A stretch of DNA of 64,000 bases from Niebla homalea (taxonomy: Eukaryota > Ascomycota > Lecanoromycetes > Lecanorales > Ramalinaceae): assembly GCA_019925105.1 (NCBI GenBank), contig JAHGAU010000002.1:992001-1056000 (forward strand), written 5' to 3'. Numbering within the stretch: the first letter of the stretch is position 1; each line of letters begins with the position of its first letter. This document shows positions 21,756 through 31,877 of this stretch, piece by piece. A program made the position numbers and the translations under genes. The notes below the pieces were generated by a model. That model did no database searches and had not been told where the DNA came from. It was given only the letters and a program-made list of their open reading frames with translations.

Positions 21756-23003
21756 ATGTCGCCTCCAAGGCTGTCGGATTCTGCCATCCTTTACAACAGC
21801 GTGGACAGATCCATCTTTCTGATCGACATACCAAGGTCTATCGCTCTGGCGCAAATTTCCAGCCATTTGCACCATTCCAACTCTCAGATAGAGCGTGTAC
21901 CATATTCAGTGCGCCCTTTGACAGAACCATATCCATCCATTGAGCCAAACCAGACCAAGTTCCAAGTATGTCGAAATCAGATCGATGCAAGCTTTCCCCC
22001 TGATCTGTTTGGGAAAGCTCTATCAGAGATCAAAAAAGCGCTCACAGATGAGCAATGGTGTCTTCACCGCCAGTGTTCGGGCCCAGACGATCAAATGCCC
22101 AAGACGCTGGAGTCTAAACCCCCACCGTTCGATTCTACCGTAGAGCACACATGGAATGCTGCAGAGCCTCTGAAGCTCTCGTCGTCATGCCCGCCACGAC
22201 TGGACTTGAGCCTTCTTAACAACCGCTTGGTTTGTAACGAAAGATTCCACACGGTCAGACTTTGCACCAACCGACCAACAGCAGAGTACTTCATTCCTCC
22301 CTTGTCCGCTTTCTTGCTTTCCAACATTGATTCGGCCACAACCATGTCTTTCTCCATGTCTGCGCTCCACCAGTACCCAGCACCATCTCAAACGACGACT
22401 GCAGGGCCGGGACAGTTCGACGTCACTGTCTTGGATCCGCCATGGCCTAATCGATCCGTACGACGGTCGCGCCACTATCAGACGGCAGACTCGGGCGCGG
22501 AACCTATCGAGGCCCTCAAGTCAATGCTTGGACAGCACATTGGACCTTCAGGCATCGTAGCTTGCTGGATCACCAATAAACCGTCCGTACGAGAAACAGC
22601 CCTAGATCTTTTTGATGCTTGGGGGTTAACACTCATTGAAGAGTGGGCTTGGCTGAAAGTCACGAGAAACGGTGACCCCATATGTAGTATTGATGGCACC
22701 TGGAGGAAGCCCTACGAGGTTCTATTGGTTGGCTGTGGGGATGCTGTGATGCACAAAGTTTGCGCACACCCTGACGTTGACGTTTCTGGCGTTCGCAGAA
22801 GGGTTATTGCCGCTGTTCCTGATCTTCATTCCCGCAAGCCAAACCTGAAGGAGCTCATCGAGCTTTTGTTCATTGGCGAAGGAAAGCCTTACCGAGCCGT
22901 GGAATTGTTTGCGAGGAATCTTACAGCTGGATGGTGGGCTTGGGGAGACGAAGTCCTCAAGTACAACGACATCAAGGCTTGGTCTCGCCCATGTGGTTCA
23001 TGA
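21756..23003 (+). CDS. MT-A70 family N6-adenine methyltransferase (METTL4-like)
   Basis: The ATG at 21756 opens 415 codons without an intron. The catalytic motif DPPWPNRS sits near residue 226 after FDVTVL, followed by a Rossmann-like half: GIVACWITNKPSVRETALDL, EEWAWLKVTRNGDPI, the RKPYEVLLVG strand and the terminal ELFARNLTAGWWAWGDEVLK. The DPPW tetrad and the GWWAWGDEVLK ending are typical of the METTL4 branch, not the METTL3/Ime4 branch. Members are reported to methylate U2 snRNA or DNA adenine; the substrate here is unknown. The first about 220 residues are not catalytic and show no recognised domain. It converges with ATP25 with only 49 bases between stops, so the 3' ends probably overlap. 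Confidence 0.86.
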   Translation: MSPPRLSDSAILYNSVDRSIFLIDIPRSIALAQISSHLHHSNSQIERVPYSVRPLTEPYPSIEPNQTKFQVCRNQIDASFPPDLFGKALSEIKKALTDEQWCLHRQCSGPDDQMPKTLESKPPPFDSTVEHTWNAAEPLKLSSSCPPRLDLSLLNNRLVCNERFHTVRLCTNRPTAEYFIPPLSAFLLSNIDSATTMSFSMSALHQYPAPSQTTTAGPGQFDVTVLDPPWPNRSVRRSRHYQTADSGAEPIEALKSMLGQHIGPSGIVACWITNKPSVRETALDLFDAWGLTLIEEWAWLKVTRNGDPICSIDGTWRKPYEVLLVGCGDAVMHKVCAHPDVDVSGVRRRVIAAVPDLHSRKPNLKELIELLFIGEGKPYRAVELFARNLTAGWWAWGDEVLKYNDIKAWSRPCGS

Positions 23004-23052
23004 GATGATGAGAGGCCAAAACTTTCAGGCTTAGGCTTGACCATCATGTATT

Positions 23053-25164
23053 TCAATACCCTAGATCTATACCCCCCTCCTGCGTGATGGTCCGGTTGCA
23101 TTGTCTCCACAAGCTGATCAACTCCCCGAAAGCGTCTTCTTGCGCTGCGATTCGAGCAATATCCGGCTCGCTCACCAGTAAGCAAGCTTTCACAGCATGA
23201 GCAATCTCTGCATCCCACGCAACCGGTGGTTCTTCGAGTGCCATTTCGGGAACCCATTCACGAACGCATCGCATGGCCTCGGCTTGATGGTGTCTAGCTG
23301 ACATAATATGAAGCATTGCAACGTAGAGCTCCTTCGGTCTCGGTCTCATTGCTTTCGGAAAGCTACGCCAGATGTCCCAGAACTGTTTCCATTTCCCTGA
23401 TTGAGCACAGGTATGAAGCATGGTAATCTCTGCCACGATCGACGCCGGACCAATCAGTCTGTTCATGACCACTCGGAACCGTTGAAATGCGTCAGGGCGA
23501 ACTTTAGGTGCGAAGGGGGCATCTGGAAGCTGCAAAATTGCTTGTTGCACGGTGACCCGAATCCACTCATTTCCCATGTCATGGCCACGAGCATGCGATC
23601 GTTCAATCACGCTCACAGCTTCGTATAAATCTCGCTGTGAGACTGGGGCTCGCATGAGCGTTCTGAGTATGGTCGTGTACATTCGGACCGGAACATCAAT
23701 GAAAGTGGATTCGATCTCGTGAAACGCTTGGACAATAGCATCCCTGCCGGTATCCGGACACACAGCCTGCTGATAGGCAAGTACGTCCAGGTTGACTTCA
23801 GACTCTTGCAGCGTTGGAAACAGTGGGTAGATCTTATCGAAGGCTATCCAGAAAGGGGAACTACCTTCACGCAACAAATCCCTAGCTTGATCTTGTGGAA
23901 GTGACATCAAGCATCGCGCTTGCTCCTGCAAAAGAGCCATCCGATCCTGTTTTGACGTAATGATTTGGGGATCTTGTCCAACATTGAGCGTTTGCTGCGT
24001 GTGTTTATGGTCTTTTATTCCTTCAGCAGTCTCCCCTATCCCCTCTTCAGGCCGATGGTCGAGGCCTCCAGGATTTGTAGCGCCAGCAGTGACATCAGCA
24101 TGGTAGCCCCTCGCTTGAGTGTAGGAGCCTGGATTGAGTCTCTGGTGACGTGCAGCAGCGGATTGTACGCTCGACAGCGTGGGCTCGGTAGGAATCGATG
24201 GATGACCAACCTGATGTGGTGAATTATTGGAGTCTAAGGTGGCTGATATCCTGGCCTCCTTTCTCTCATAGCGCCTGATTGATTTGCCCCAAAGATCTTC
24301 CAGATCGAGCTCTTCTCTCTTCTCTTGTGTAAGCATCTGAACCACTACTTTGGCCTCATAGGTTTCCTCGCCAAAGCCAACATAGTCTTTATGTGAATCT
24401 TGGTACAACACGCTCTCCCGGCCATCTGGCACGTTCCCCACGCTGACACAGATCCATCCAGTACGAATCCCATCGTCCGCACTTGCTTTTTCAGATGATC
24501 CGACGTTGCTGAGCAGTCTGGCACGGCGGGCCTTTCTCCTCAGTTTCAACTTGAGCTCTCCTCGTCCAAGAAGCCCATCGGCATAAGGCGACAGCTTGTG
24601 TGAAGTCTTGAGCCATCTACAGAGCCTGTCTGCCGACACGTATAGGTGCTTCTCACTTCGTGCCGTACCAATGATCATGATCAAGTTCGCACCTAGAGCA
24701 GGAGGTGGATCCAATTGCCGTAGGTCATACAATGTCAAGTCATCGAAGCCCAGATCCGTTGAAATATGTTCGAGCATCGATTGAAGTAGAGGCGGGGGAT
24801 CAGGGGGAAGTTCGGGTAATTGCTGACGCTTCAGAAGCGGGTTGTTGTCCAATTGAGGTGTCTGTACCTGAAGATACCATGGTATTGTTGATATTGCCTG
24901 CTCCCCGCGAGATTCAACATCCGAGGCTTGCAGATCATGAGAGATCCTGCCATTTTGGGCCGAGTTGTCGCTTTCTATCGCCGTGGAAGGAACTTGGCGC
25001 CTATGACTGCTTGAAAAGAATCGTGGGCAACGTTGTGCTGCATGTAAAGGGGTCCTCGTAGCTCTAGCTTTGGCAGCGGTTGGAGTATAAATGCCCGCTG
25101 ATGAGAGAAAGACGTCGAGTAATGTCTTGCGACAGTTGCCGCATCTTGCTAATGGGGTCAGCAT
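23053..25164 (-). CDS. atp25: ATPase synthesis protein 25, mitochondrial
   Basis: In yeast the N-terminal half of Atp25 is a RsfS-like factor for the mitoribosome, and the C-terminal half, released by cleavage, stabilises ATP9 mRNA. The first ATG in the frame is at 25164, giving 703 residues. The N-terminus is a basic presequence (MLTPLARCGNCRKTLLDVFL). The RsfS-like part is visible at about 125-220, with DDLTLYDLRQLDPPPALGAN, TARSEKHLYVSADRLCRWLK and GRGELKLKLRRKARRARL. After a variable linker comes a helical C-terminal region (from about residue 430) that looks PPR-like. It diverges from NMD3 across 211 bases, so the two share a short promoter region. Confidence 0.9.
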   Translation of the reverse strand: MLTPLARCGNCRKTLLDVFLSSAGIYTPTAAKARATRTPLHAAQRCPRFFSSSHRRQVPSTAIESDNSAQNGRISHDLQASDVESRGEQAISTIPWYLQVQTPQLDNNPLLKRQQLPELPPDPPPLLQSMLEHISTDLGFDDLTLYDLRQLDPPPALGANLIMIIGTARSEKHLYVSADRLCRWLKTSHKLSPYADGLLGRGELKLKLRRKARRARLLSNVGSSEKASADDGIRTGWICVSVGNVPDGRESVLYQDSHKDYVGFGEETYEAKVVVQMLTQEKREELDLEDLWGKSIRRYERKEARISATLDSNNSPHQVGHPSIPTEPTLSSVQSAAARHQRLNPGSYTQARGYHADVTAGATNPGGLDHRPEEGIGETAEGIKDHKHTQQTLNVGQDPQIITSKQDRMALLQEQARCLMSLPQDQARDLLREGSSPFWIAFDKIYPLFPTLQESEVNLDVLAYQQAVCPDTGRDAIVQAFHEIESTFIDVPVRMYTTILRTLMRAPVSQRDLYEAVSVIERSHARGHDMGNEWIRVTVQQAILQLPDAPFAPKVRPDAFQRFRVVMNRLIGPASIVAEITMLHTCAQSGKWKQFWDIWRSFPKAMRPRPKELYVAMLHIMSARHHQAEAMRCVREWVPEMALEEPPVAWDAEIAHAVKACLLVSEPDIARIAAQEDAFGELISLWRQCNRTITQEGGIDLGY

Positions 25165-25375
25165 TTTCTTCAAGCCGAGGCCTTGCCAGTCTGCGAGATT
25201 AGCATCTCAAGCCATCATTGTTAGTCACGGTAGATGAAAGCACGCAGAAGATTTCAAAATTTGCGGGAGCATTTCCGCATTTATATATATTGACAAATCG
25301 ACCACAGCGCAAGAGTAGAATATTTTCCCTCTCCCTTCTCGACATCCGACCTCCACTCCTCTCCTGCAAAGCGAT

Positions 25376-27016
25376 ATGGCCATGGATCTTGACAACCAAG
25401 TGGCCCTACCAACGAGGCCCCTCGCCAACCTACAAACGGCCGCAACGCAGGTTTCTCATCAAGGTCTTGCGCGCGAACTCAAGAAGCTAATAACTTGTAG
25501 GATATTATGCTGCAATTGCGGCGCCGAGATCGACGGAACGACTGCTGCGGGCGCGCTTTGTAACGACTGTATAAAGCTTACGATTGATATATCGCAAGGG
25601 ATACCCCGAGAGGCCGTTTTATTGACATGCCGGGATTGCGAAAGATGGCTTCAACCTCCGGCGCACTGGGTCACAGCAGCTCCAGAATCCAGAGAGTTAT
25701 TGGCTCTCTGTCTGAAAAAGCTGACCGGTCTGCAAAAAGTAAGGATCGTTGATGCGAGCTTCATCTGGACCGAGCCACATTCGAGGAGAATCAAAGTCAA
25801 AATTGTCGTACAGCAGGAAGCCTTTCAAGGGACCATATTACAGCAATCGTTCGAAGTCGAGTACGTAGTCAGCTACAAACAATGTCCAGATTGCGCCAAA
25901 TCCTTCACCGCCAACACCTGGAGAGCTGTGGTCCAAGTACGGCAAAAAGTTCCCCACAAACGAACCTTCCTCTACCTCGAGCAGCTCATCCTAAAACATT
26001 CAGCGCATAGGGAAACCATCAATATCAAGGAGGTCAAAGATGGACTGGATTTCTTCTTCGCGCAAAGGAACCACGCTGAGAAATTCGTTGACTTTCTCAA
26101 TTCTGTCGCACCAGTCCGGAAGAAGACCTCTCAAGAGCTCATCTCTATGGATATCCACACCTCCTCGAAATCTTACAAATTCACCTTCTCCGTCGAGCTT
26201 GTGCCGATATGTAAGGATGATCTGGTGGCGCTACCAATCAAGCTAGCCAAGCAGGTTGGGAACATCGCACCCCTGGGTCTTTGCTACCGCGTTGGAACCT
26301 CTATTAACCTCATCGATCCGCAGACCTTACAGACCGCTGACATTTCCACGCCGATCTATTGGAGATCGCCCTTCAACTCTCTTGCCGACGTTCAAGAGCT
26401 CGTTGAGTTTGTCGTCATGGACATTGAGATGACGAAGATAGAGAAGGGACGCTTCCACCTGGCGGAGGCGACTGTTGCACGAGCATCTGACTTGGGGTCC
26501 AACGATACCACATACTTCACCCGCACACACCTTGGCGGTGTGCTTCATCCAGGCGATTCCGTCATGGGGTATCATCTGACTGGCACAAACTTCAACAACC
26601 CTAACTTTGAAGCAATAGAGCGGAGTAACACATATGCTGGTGGGGTCCCAGACGTAATCCTGGTCAAGAAATTCTATGAGCGGAAGAGAAAGAACAAGTC
26701 TCGCAACTGGCGACTCAAACGCATGAACAAGGATGAAGGCGAGCTTTTGCCGAAGAAACAAGACCAGGATAGGATCGAAAGAGACTTTGAGATGTTCTTA
26801 CGTGACGTTGAGGAAGACACCGACCTGAGGAATACAGTAGCTCTCTACAAAGCGCAACAAAAGCGAGAACGCGACAAGATGGAAGGATTGGAGACCGCTA
26901 GTGCGGCTGAGACGGAAGAGACTCGCGACGATGGCATCCCACAGATTGAGATGGACGAGCTACTGGACGATTTCGATGACCTGAATGTTGATGAGGATGG
27001 TCGCCCGAGCGGGTAA
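25376..27016 (+). CDS. nmd3: 60S ribosomal export adaptor Nmd3
   Basis: Nmd3 binds the nascent 60S subunit and supplies its Crm1-dependent export signal. The ATG at 25376 opens 546 codons. The N-terminal zinc region is clear: CCNCG, LCNDC, TCRDCERWLQPP and later KQCPDCAKSF. RKKTSQELISMDIHTSSKSY and the Lys/Arg-rich YERKRKNKSRNWRLKRM match the family. The C-terminus is acidic with hydrophobic spacing (IEMDELLDDFDDLNVDEDG), fitting a nuclear export signal. The first about 45 residues look unlike the family start, but I found no intron that keeps frame, so the model is left as one exon. It converges with the Esf2 gene with 51 bases between stops. Confidence 0.95.
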   Translation: MAMDLDNQVALPTRPLANLQTAATQVSHQGLARELKKLITCRILCCNCGAEIDGTTAAGALCNDCIKLTIDISQGIPREAVLLTCRDCERWLQPPAHWVTAAPESRELLALCLKKLTGLQKVRIVDASFIWTEPHSRRIKVKIVVQQEAFQGTILQQSFEVEYVVSYKQCPDCAKSFTANTWRAVVQVRQKVPHKRTFLYLEQLILKHSAHRETINIKEVKDGLDFFFAQRNHAEKFVDFLNSVAPVRKKTSQELISMDIHTSSKSYKFTFSVELVPICKDDLVALPIKLAKQVGNIAPLGLCYRVGTSINLIDPQTLQTADISTPIYWRSPFNSLADVQELVEFVVMDIEMTKIEKGRFHLAEATVARASDLGSNDTTYFTRTHLGGVLHPGDSVMGYHLTGTNFNNPNFEAIERSNTYAGGVPDVILVKKFYERKRKNKSRNWRLKRMNKDEGELLPKKQDQDRIERDFEMFLRDVEEDTDLRNTVALYKAQQKRERDKMEGLETASAAETEETRDDGIPQIEMDELLDDFDDLNVDEDGRPSG

Positions 27017-27067
27017 AAAGTCAGGAGCCTGACGAAATCAATGGAGAAGAGAGGGGACTGTTCCACC

Positions 27068-28051
27068 TCAGAATATCTTGCTTAAGACCCGCTTTACCTC
27101 GTCCGGCTGCTCCAATGCCTCATGATTACTTCTTTGCACCCGGTTCTGCCTGAATCCCTTCGGCTCGCTCTGTCGTGGGTGGTCCAAAGCCTTGCTTTGC
27201 CCGTTGTCTCCAAGCCCATCAGCTTCATCCCTTCTCCGCTTCTTCCTTTTCCTCGTCTCTTCCACTTTGGTACTGTGCACCCCCGTCAGGAAGGCTTGTC
27301 TTTCCTTCTTCTCCCTCTGCACTCCAACCCTGACCTTCTCCTCCCTCTCTCTCTCCTCCCCCCTCGCAGATTGCATCAAGTCAGACCAGGTGAACCCCTC
27401 CAAGTACTTCACACTCCACACGTCGTCCTTGTACCAGCGACCTTTCTTCCGGGCACCCATACCACCTGCTCCCAATCCTTCAGCAGTAGTGCGGCCATTC
27501 AAAGCATCGACACAGGTCCTCGCGTGGCGTTTATGGGCAAATTCAATCCACCCGTCTGTGTACTGGCGTTTCTTGTTGCCGTGATGGATGTGTACGCGGT
27601 TATGATAAGTCGCTGGCGATTCAGGCGTGAGAAAAAGGTTGGTGATCGGGCCATGGATGGAAAATAGGTGACGGAGGGTCTGTGGTTTGAGATAAGGTGG
27701 GAGTCGAGAGAGGTAGATGACGCCTGGCTTTTTCTTCTTGATCCTCGCGCTTTTCTGAGATAGGGATTCTGTGCTTGTAGAGATTTCAAGGGTGGACTCC
27801 GGGCTCTTGGATGGCTTTGAGAGGGCCTCAGCAGTCTTCACGGGGCCACTGTCACTGACTGAACCCTGCTGGGCGATACCATGGCCTGGCTCACTGTTGG
27901 AAGAGCTGTGCGATAATTTTCTTCTTTTCGTCCTCCGCTCACCCAGACCGGCTGTCCTACTATCCTGCACATCGGCCATTTCATCGCTTTGAAGGTCGCT
28001 CTCGTCACCCGACCCTGCATCCAGATACTTCTGGCGCTGGAGTGACGCCAT
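27068..28051 (-). CDS. esf2: 18S rRNA processing factor Esf2 (ABT1 family)
   Basis: Esf2 is a nucleolar RRM protein that works with the helicase Dbp8 in early 18S rRNA cleavages. The start MASLQRQKYLDAGSGDES at 28051 matches the usual acidic N-terminus and gives 327 residues. An in-frame ATG at 28207 would add a Gly/Arg-rich extension that I consider leader sequence. A Lys-rich KKKKPGVIYLSRLPPYLKPQ leads into the atypical RRM, followed by GWIEFAHKRHARTCVDALNG and RWYKDDVWSVKYLEGFTWSD, the family's best signature. A basic tail follows. Together with nmd3 this makes a convergent pair of ribosome-assembly genes. Confidence 0.9.
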   Translation of the reverse strand: MASLQRQKYLDAGSGDESDLQSDEMADVQDSRTAGLGERRTKRRKLSHSSSNSEPGHGIAQQGSVSDSGPVKTAEALSKPSKSPESTLEISTSTESLSQKSARIKKKKPGVIYLSRLPPYLKPQTLRHLFSIHGPITNLFLTPESPATYHNRVHIHHGNKKRQYTDGWIEFAHKRHARTCVDALNGRTTAEGLGAGGMGARKKGRWYKDDVWSVKYLEGFTWSDLMQSARGEEREREEKVRVGVQREKKERQAFLTGVHSTKVEETRKRKKRRRDEADGLGDNGQSKALDHPRQSEPKGFRQNRVQRSNHEALEQPDEVKRVLSKIF

Positions 28052-30340
28052 TCTATTTGTAGACCTGAATTGTAAATCACGAAAATCTTGCTCTGGAGAA
28101 ACCTGAAGTGCGGAGCAAAGTCTTGGCCACCCTCCCCTGCCTCCCAAGTCCACAACACCCCGCCCGCCTCGGCCACCCAGGGCATCTTGCCCGGGGCCTA
28201 AATCCATAGCTTTCGGTCAAGTTTCTTTTCTCTCAAATCTGAATGGCTTTCGGAAGATTGTCTGAGGTTATGTACCTTCTTCCTCAGTCTTGAGATCAAT
28301 CTTGCAATAGCGTATCTCGTACGCGTTTGTCTCAGAAGCCGCTCAGCGAGCCTCAACCTCTTCGCATTCGACTTGATACGCTACACCTTCACCAACTGCG
28401 CCCATGGGGCCGTCGACCAGGGTTTTATAGGAACCCTACAATTTACATTGATAGCCATTGATAAGTGCAGGCCGCAGCGACGAACCCTCGAACCCTTTTT
28501 CTAAGACATGGATACGATGTCAATGTCTTGCAATGTACCATGGAAGAAGTAGTAGACTTTACGGAATTCGCGTGTTGTAGCTGGCATGAGATCGTCCAAA
28601 GTGTAGCCAATGGTCAGCCAACTTGAGGGTGCGCTCCAAATATTTGGGCCATTGAAGACGTCATGCCTATTCGTCGAAAGGTTGAGAGGCATGACGCTCT
28701 AAATGGTGTGGAAGTGGAGGAGGTGGTGGTGCTGGTGACCAGGCCATAACGGTGAAATAGGAAGGCTGATTGAGGATGCAACAGGCGACAAAGCTGGCAC
28801 TCTGTCGTAGCCAGCTTCGTCAACAGTACCCTTCGTCATGATGGATCTGGAAACTCGACATAGTCAGAATTCCGGATGCTGTGAGCAAAACTTCTTGTTG
28901 ACCGCAATGAAGTCAGACCGGTTGACTATCATAAACTGATGACAGGCGCTTCAGAGCAGCGGGTGGCAGTTGTTTGCTACCTATCATTTGCAAGCAAAGC
29001 TGATCAGCACCCCGTACTGGGTAGCGTGATCTTCGCGTTTCAGACTCATTTAAACATTACAGAAAGCTCAGCTCGATGAGGTGATTACCACCTCCGAGTA
29101 GATTGAGTGGCCTGCGATCACCATCCAACGACTTCCTTCTACGAGTTTGGAGATGATCAAAGATTGTCGTGGCCATAGATGCGGCAATGAGGAATTTCAC
29201 TGGGCAGACTGTCCGCGACCCCCCTGTGTAACCCCTAGCAATTATGAACAGTAGCAAGTAACACCATGATGAAAACGGGTCCACTAAGCAACAAGAGCAA
29301 GAATTTCAAGAATTGATGTAAATAGATCAGTCCGATCTTGCTGCCAGTTCTTGACTATGGAATGTGAATTGAAGTCCAGGCCGTTCGTCAGCCCAACGCT
29401 TAGCAGAACAAGCTGGCGTTTTATCCGGAGGGATGACAAGGCGATTCTCATGGCTTGTTCGGGCATGCTCTTGGACAGAGATCCAGCAAACCCAGACAGC
29501 TTCGCTAATTTTGAAACACTGATGAGCGCACCTTGCAGACACCAGGAGATCGTCCGAATGCCCTCCATGATTCTGAGTAGCTTAGATGTCGGGTAAATTC
29601 CTCAGGCCTAGCGTTTCCAAAAGCTAGTCTTGACTGTTGCAGATATGCATCTAGAATGACACGGCACATCGCTTGAGCATGTCGAAGCCAGGCGATCCGC
29701 TATTCAAATGACACAATGCTGAGTCTAATCTCACGGCAAGAATATGCTGTTCGAGGAACCCCAGTATGGTTCGTGACTTGGCTCGAGAGTACGACGCCCG
29801 AAAATCCGGAGGTGGAGCCCAGAATTGCGTAGGCATGAGGGCTAGTCGTGATCGACAGTCAGCTCACCCTGAAATGAGTGTGGGTCATGGCTGGCTATTA
29901 TTGTCTCATGGCAAAGCCTAGGAATGGGATGTTGATCGGGTTTTCATTGGAGAGTCAGTCTTGAGTGGAGTCACACAGCGTTCATGCAGTGTGATGGTTA
30001 TCATGTAGTCCCGGCGCTTAAGACAAAGCGTTTAGGGACTCATCTCCGGGCCCCCCGGGGAGCATGGGCTACCTAATCATTTGAAGCCTTACCTCTTTTG
30101 GTCCCGGCCAATCGGAACCTGGCACTTGAAAGACCATCTGCCTGTGGTAGTGTGGTAGGTAAAGAAACATGTCTGAGTTGGTACGTTCATAATCATCTCC
30201 CAGGTCATGCTCAGTATACCTTCGTCATGCCTACCTCGTGGCAATAGCTTGATTCAGGCCTTGTGGCGCACCAAAATCAAGGGGTGGAGGCGTAAATTGG
30301 GGCGCTCGATGTGAGGAATACGCTATTGGTCGTTTTCGAC
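28052..30340. other. 2.3 kb with no convincing gene
   Basis: The first part is the leader and promoter of esf2. Between 28501 and 28839 and between 29284 and 29836 the minus strand has short protein-like frames, for example an ATG-started 94-codon frame at 29568-29284 and a 61-codon one at 29836-29651. I could not join them by credible introns, and no domain is recognisable. They may be remnants of a decayed gene. Composition is normal and shows no RIP. No tRNA or rRNA was seen. Confidence 0.4.
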
Positions 30341-31588
30341 ATGCTGCTGGGACGCTTCGACGAGACATCGATGAGAATCAATGGCTTGCGCTTCTGGCGC
30401 ACATCAGCCTTTGGCATTCTGCTGTTCTTCTCCGTGGTTTGGTACATGGGATTCTGGTACTTTTCGAAGGCTTCCTCTGTTGATCCAACCTCCTACTTCT
30501 TCGACAGAGCCAGAGGGTATAGACGAATGTATTCTCTAAAGCGAGAAGCGCAAGCCCTTACATACATCAAAACCGCCAATACGGCGGGGCTCACCCGTCC
30601 GGCCTTGCGCGACCCACCTTCAATGTGTATCGGGATTGCCACTATTGCCCGGAAGTCTGAGAAGCAATACGTCGAGGGTGCTGTAGGGTCCGTATTAGAG
30701 AGCCTGACTGACGCAGAGCGCGCTCAAATATATCTGATCCTCTTCGTTGCTCATACGGATCCATCGTCTCACCCCATATATCAGGAGCGGTGGCCCCAGG
30801 CTGTCTCAGACGAAGTGCTAACATACAATGTGTCGGACAGTGACCTCGGGCAGTTGCGCGTGTTCGAGGAGGAACATCACCCGCGTAACAAGAGCATGTA
30901 TGATTACGGGTACCTGCTCCAAAACTGCTTGCGTACGGGCGCGGAATGGATCTCCATTATCGAGGATGACGTGATTGCAAGAGCTGGGTGGTATGATATG
31001 GCCCGGTTGGCTCTGAAGGAAGTGCAGAACATCTCGCGAGGCGCAAGTTGGCTGTATCTAAGAATGTTCTACACGGAGAACCTGCTTGGCTGGAACGGCG
31101 AAGAATGGAGACGCTATCTCAGCTGGTCGCTAGTCATGTTCCTCATTGTGTTGTTTGGGCTCCTGGGATCGCGTGCTCGCTTACCATTACTTCGACAGCA
31201 TATCTCGAACTCTGACATTGCGACTCTAAGCTGCTGCTGTCTACCGGCATTCATCGGTCTTTACTTCATGGCTGGGCGGATGACCATGCAGCCTCCTTCT
31301 CCAGGTGTGAGATCAATGCCACGCTTCGGTTGATGCTCGCAAGGCTTCGTCTTCCCCCGGGAAATTGTGCCAGAGGTCATCCGAAGGGTCGAACAGGCAA
31401 GGAACGAGGATTATTACATTGATATGCTCCTCGAGCGCTTTGCTGATGCGCGAGGTCTTAGTCGCTTTGCTCATTTCCCCAGCTTGCTTCAACATGTGGG
31501 TCTTCAAAGCTCAAAAGGCTGGGGCTCTGACGGTGATGCGGCGTTGACGTGGAATTTCGCATTTGAGCGTACGATTGACCATAGATGA
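30341..31588 (+). CDS. PGAP4/TMEM246-like Golgi glycosyltransferase, interrupted by an in-frame TGA
   Basis: PGAP4 proteins add N-acetylgalactosamine to GPI glycans and have one N-terminal membrane helix plus a tandem membrane hairpin inserted in a GT-A fold. That layout is visible: a helix at about residues 20-40 (ILLFFSVVWYMGFWYF), the donor-site-like SIIEDDVIARAGWYDMA at about 203-219, a hairpin at about 258-311, and GRMTMQPPSPG. A TGA at 31331-31333 (codon 331) then interrupts the frame. The same frame continues with CSQGFVFPREIVPEVIRR and SLLQHVGLQSSKGWG to a stop at 31588, clearly the rest of the protein. A 39-base GT..AG stretch (31305-31343) spans the TGA and could be a very short intron, but it would remove residues that look conserved. 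The start is the first ATG in frame. Confidence 0.7.
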
Positions 31589-31877
31589 TAGACCACTATT
31601 CCTATTTGTCCAAAGTACGATTGAAGGCCTACAATGGCGATTCCTGCAGAAATGTCTTTGGGGACGTATGAGGGGCCCTCGGTGGCGCCTGCGGCTCGAA
31701 TTGAACCCTAACAAGGCAAGGTATGGTGCGGCTGGCATGACACTCTAGGTCAGATCCATGTCGGCTCCCCACTAACACCGCCCGAACCAAGCTTCCAAAG
31801 TGACTCCTGCAAGTTCAACATCTCGTCCATCTTTACACTGACCCACACACACACTTGCGATATAATCGAAGTGAAAC

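Noticed and set aside
28501..28839. two-exon small gene on the minus strand
   Set aside because: A 41-base GT..AG stretch would join two protein-like frames, but the upstream frame in the right phase has no ATG, and the ATG frame is in the wrong phase.
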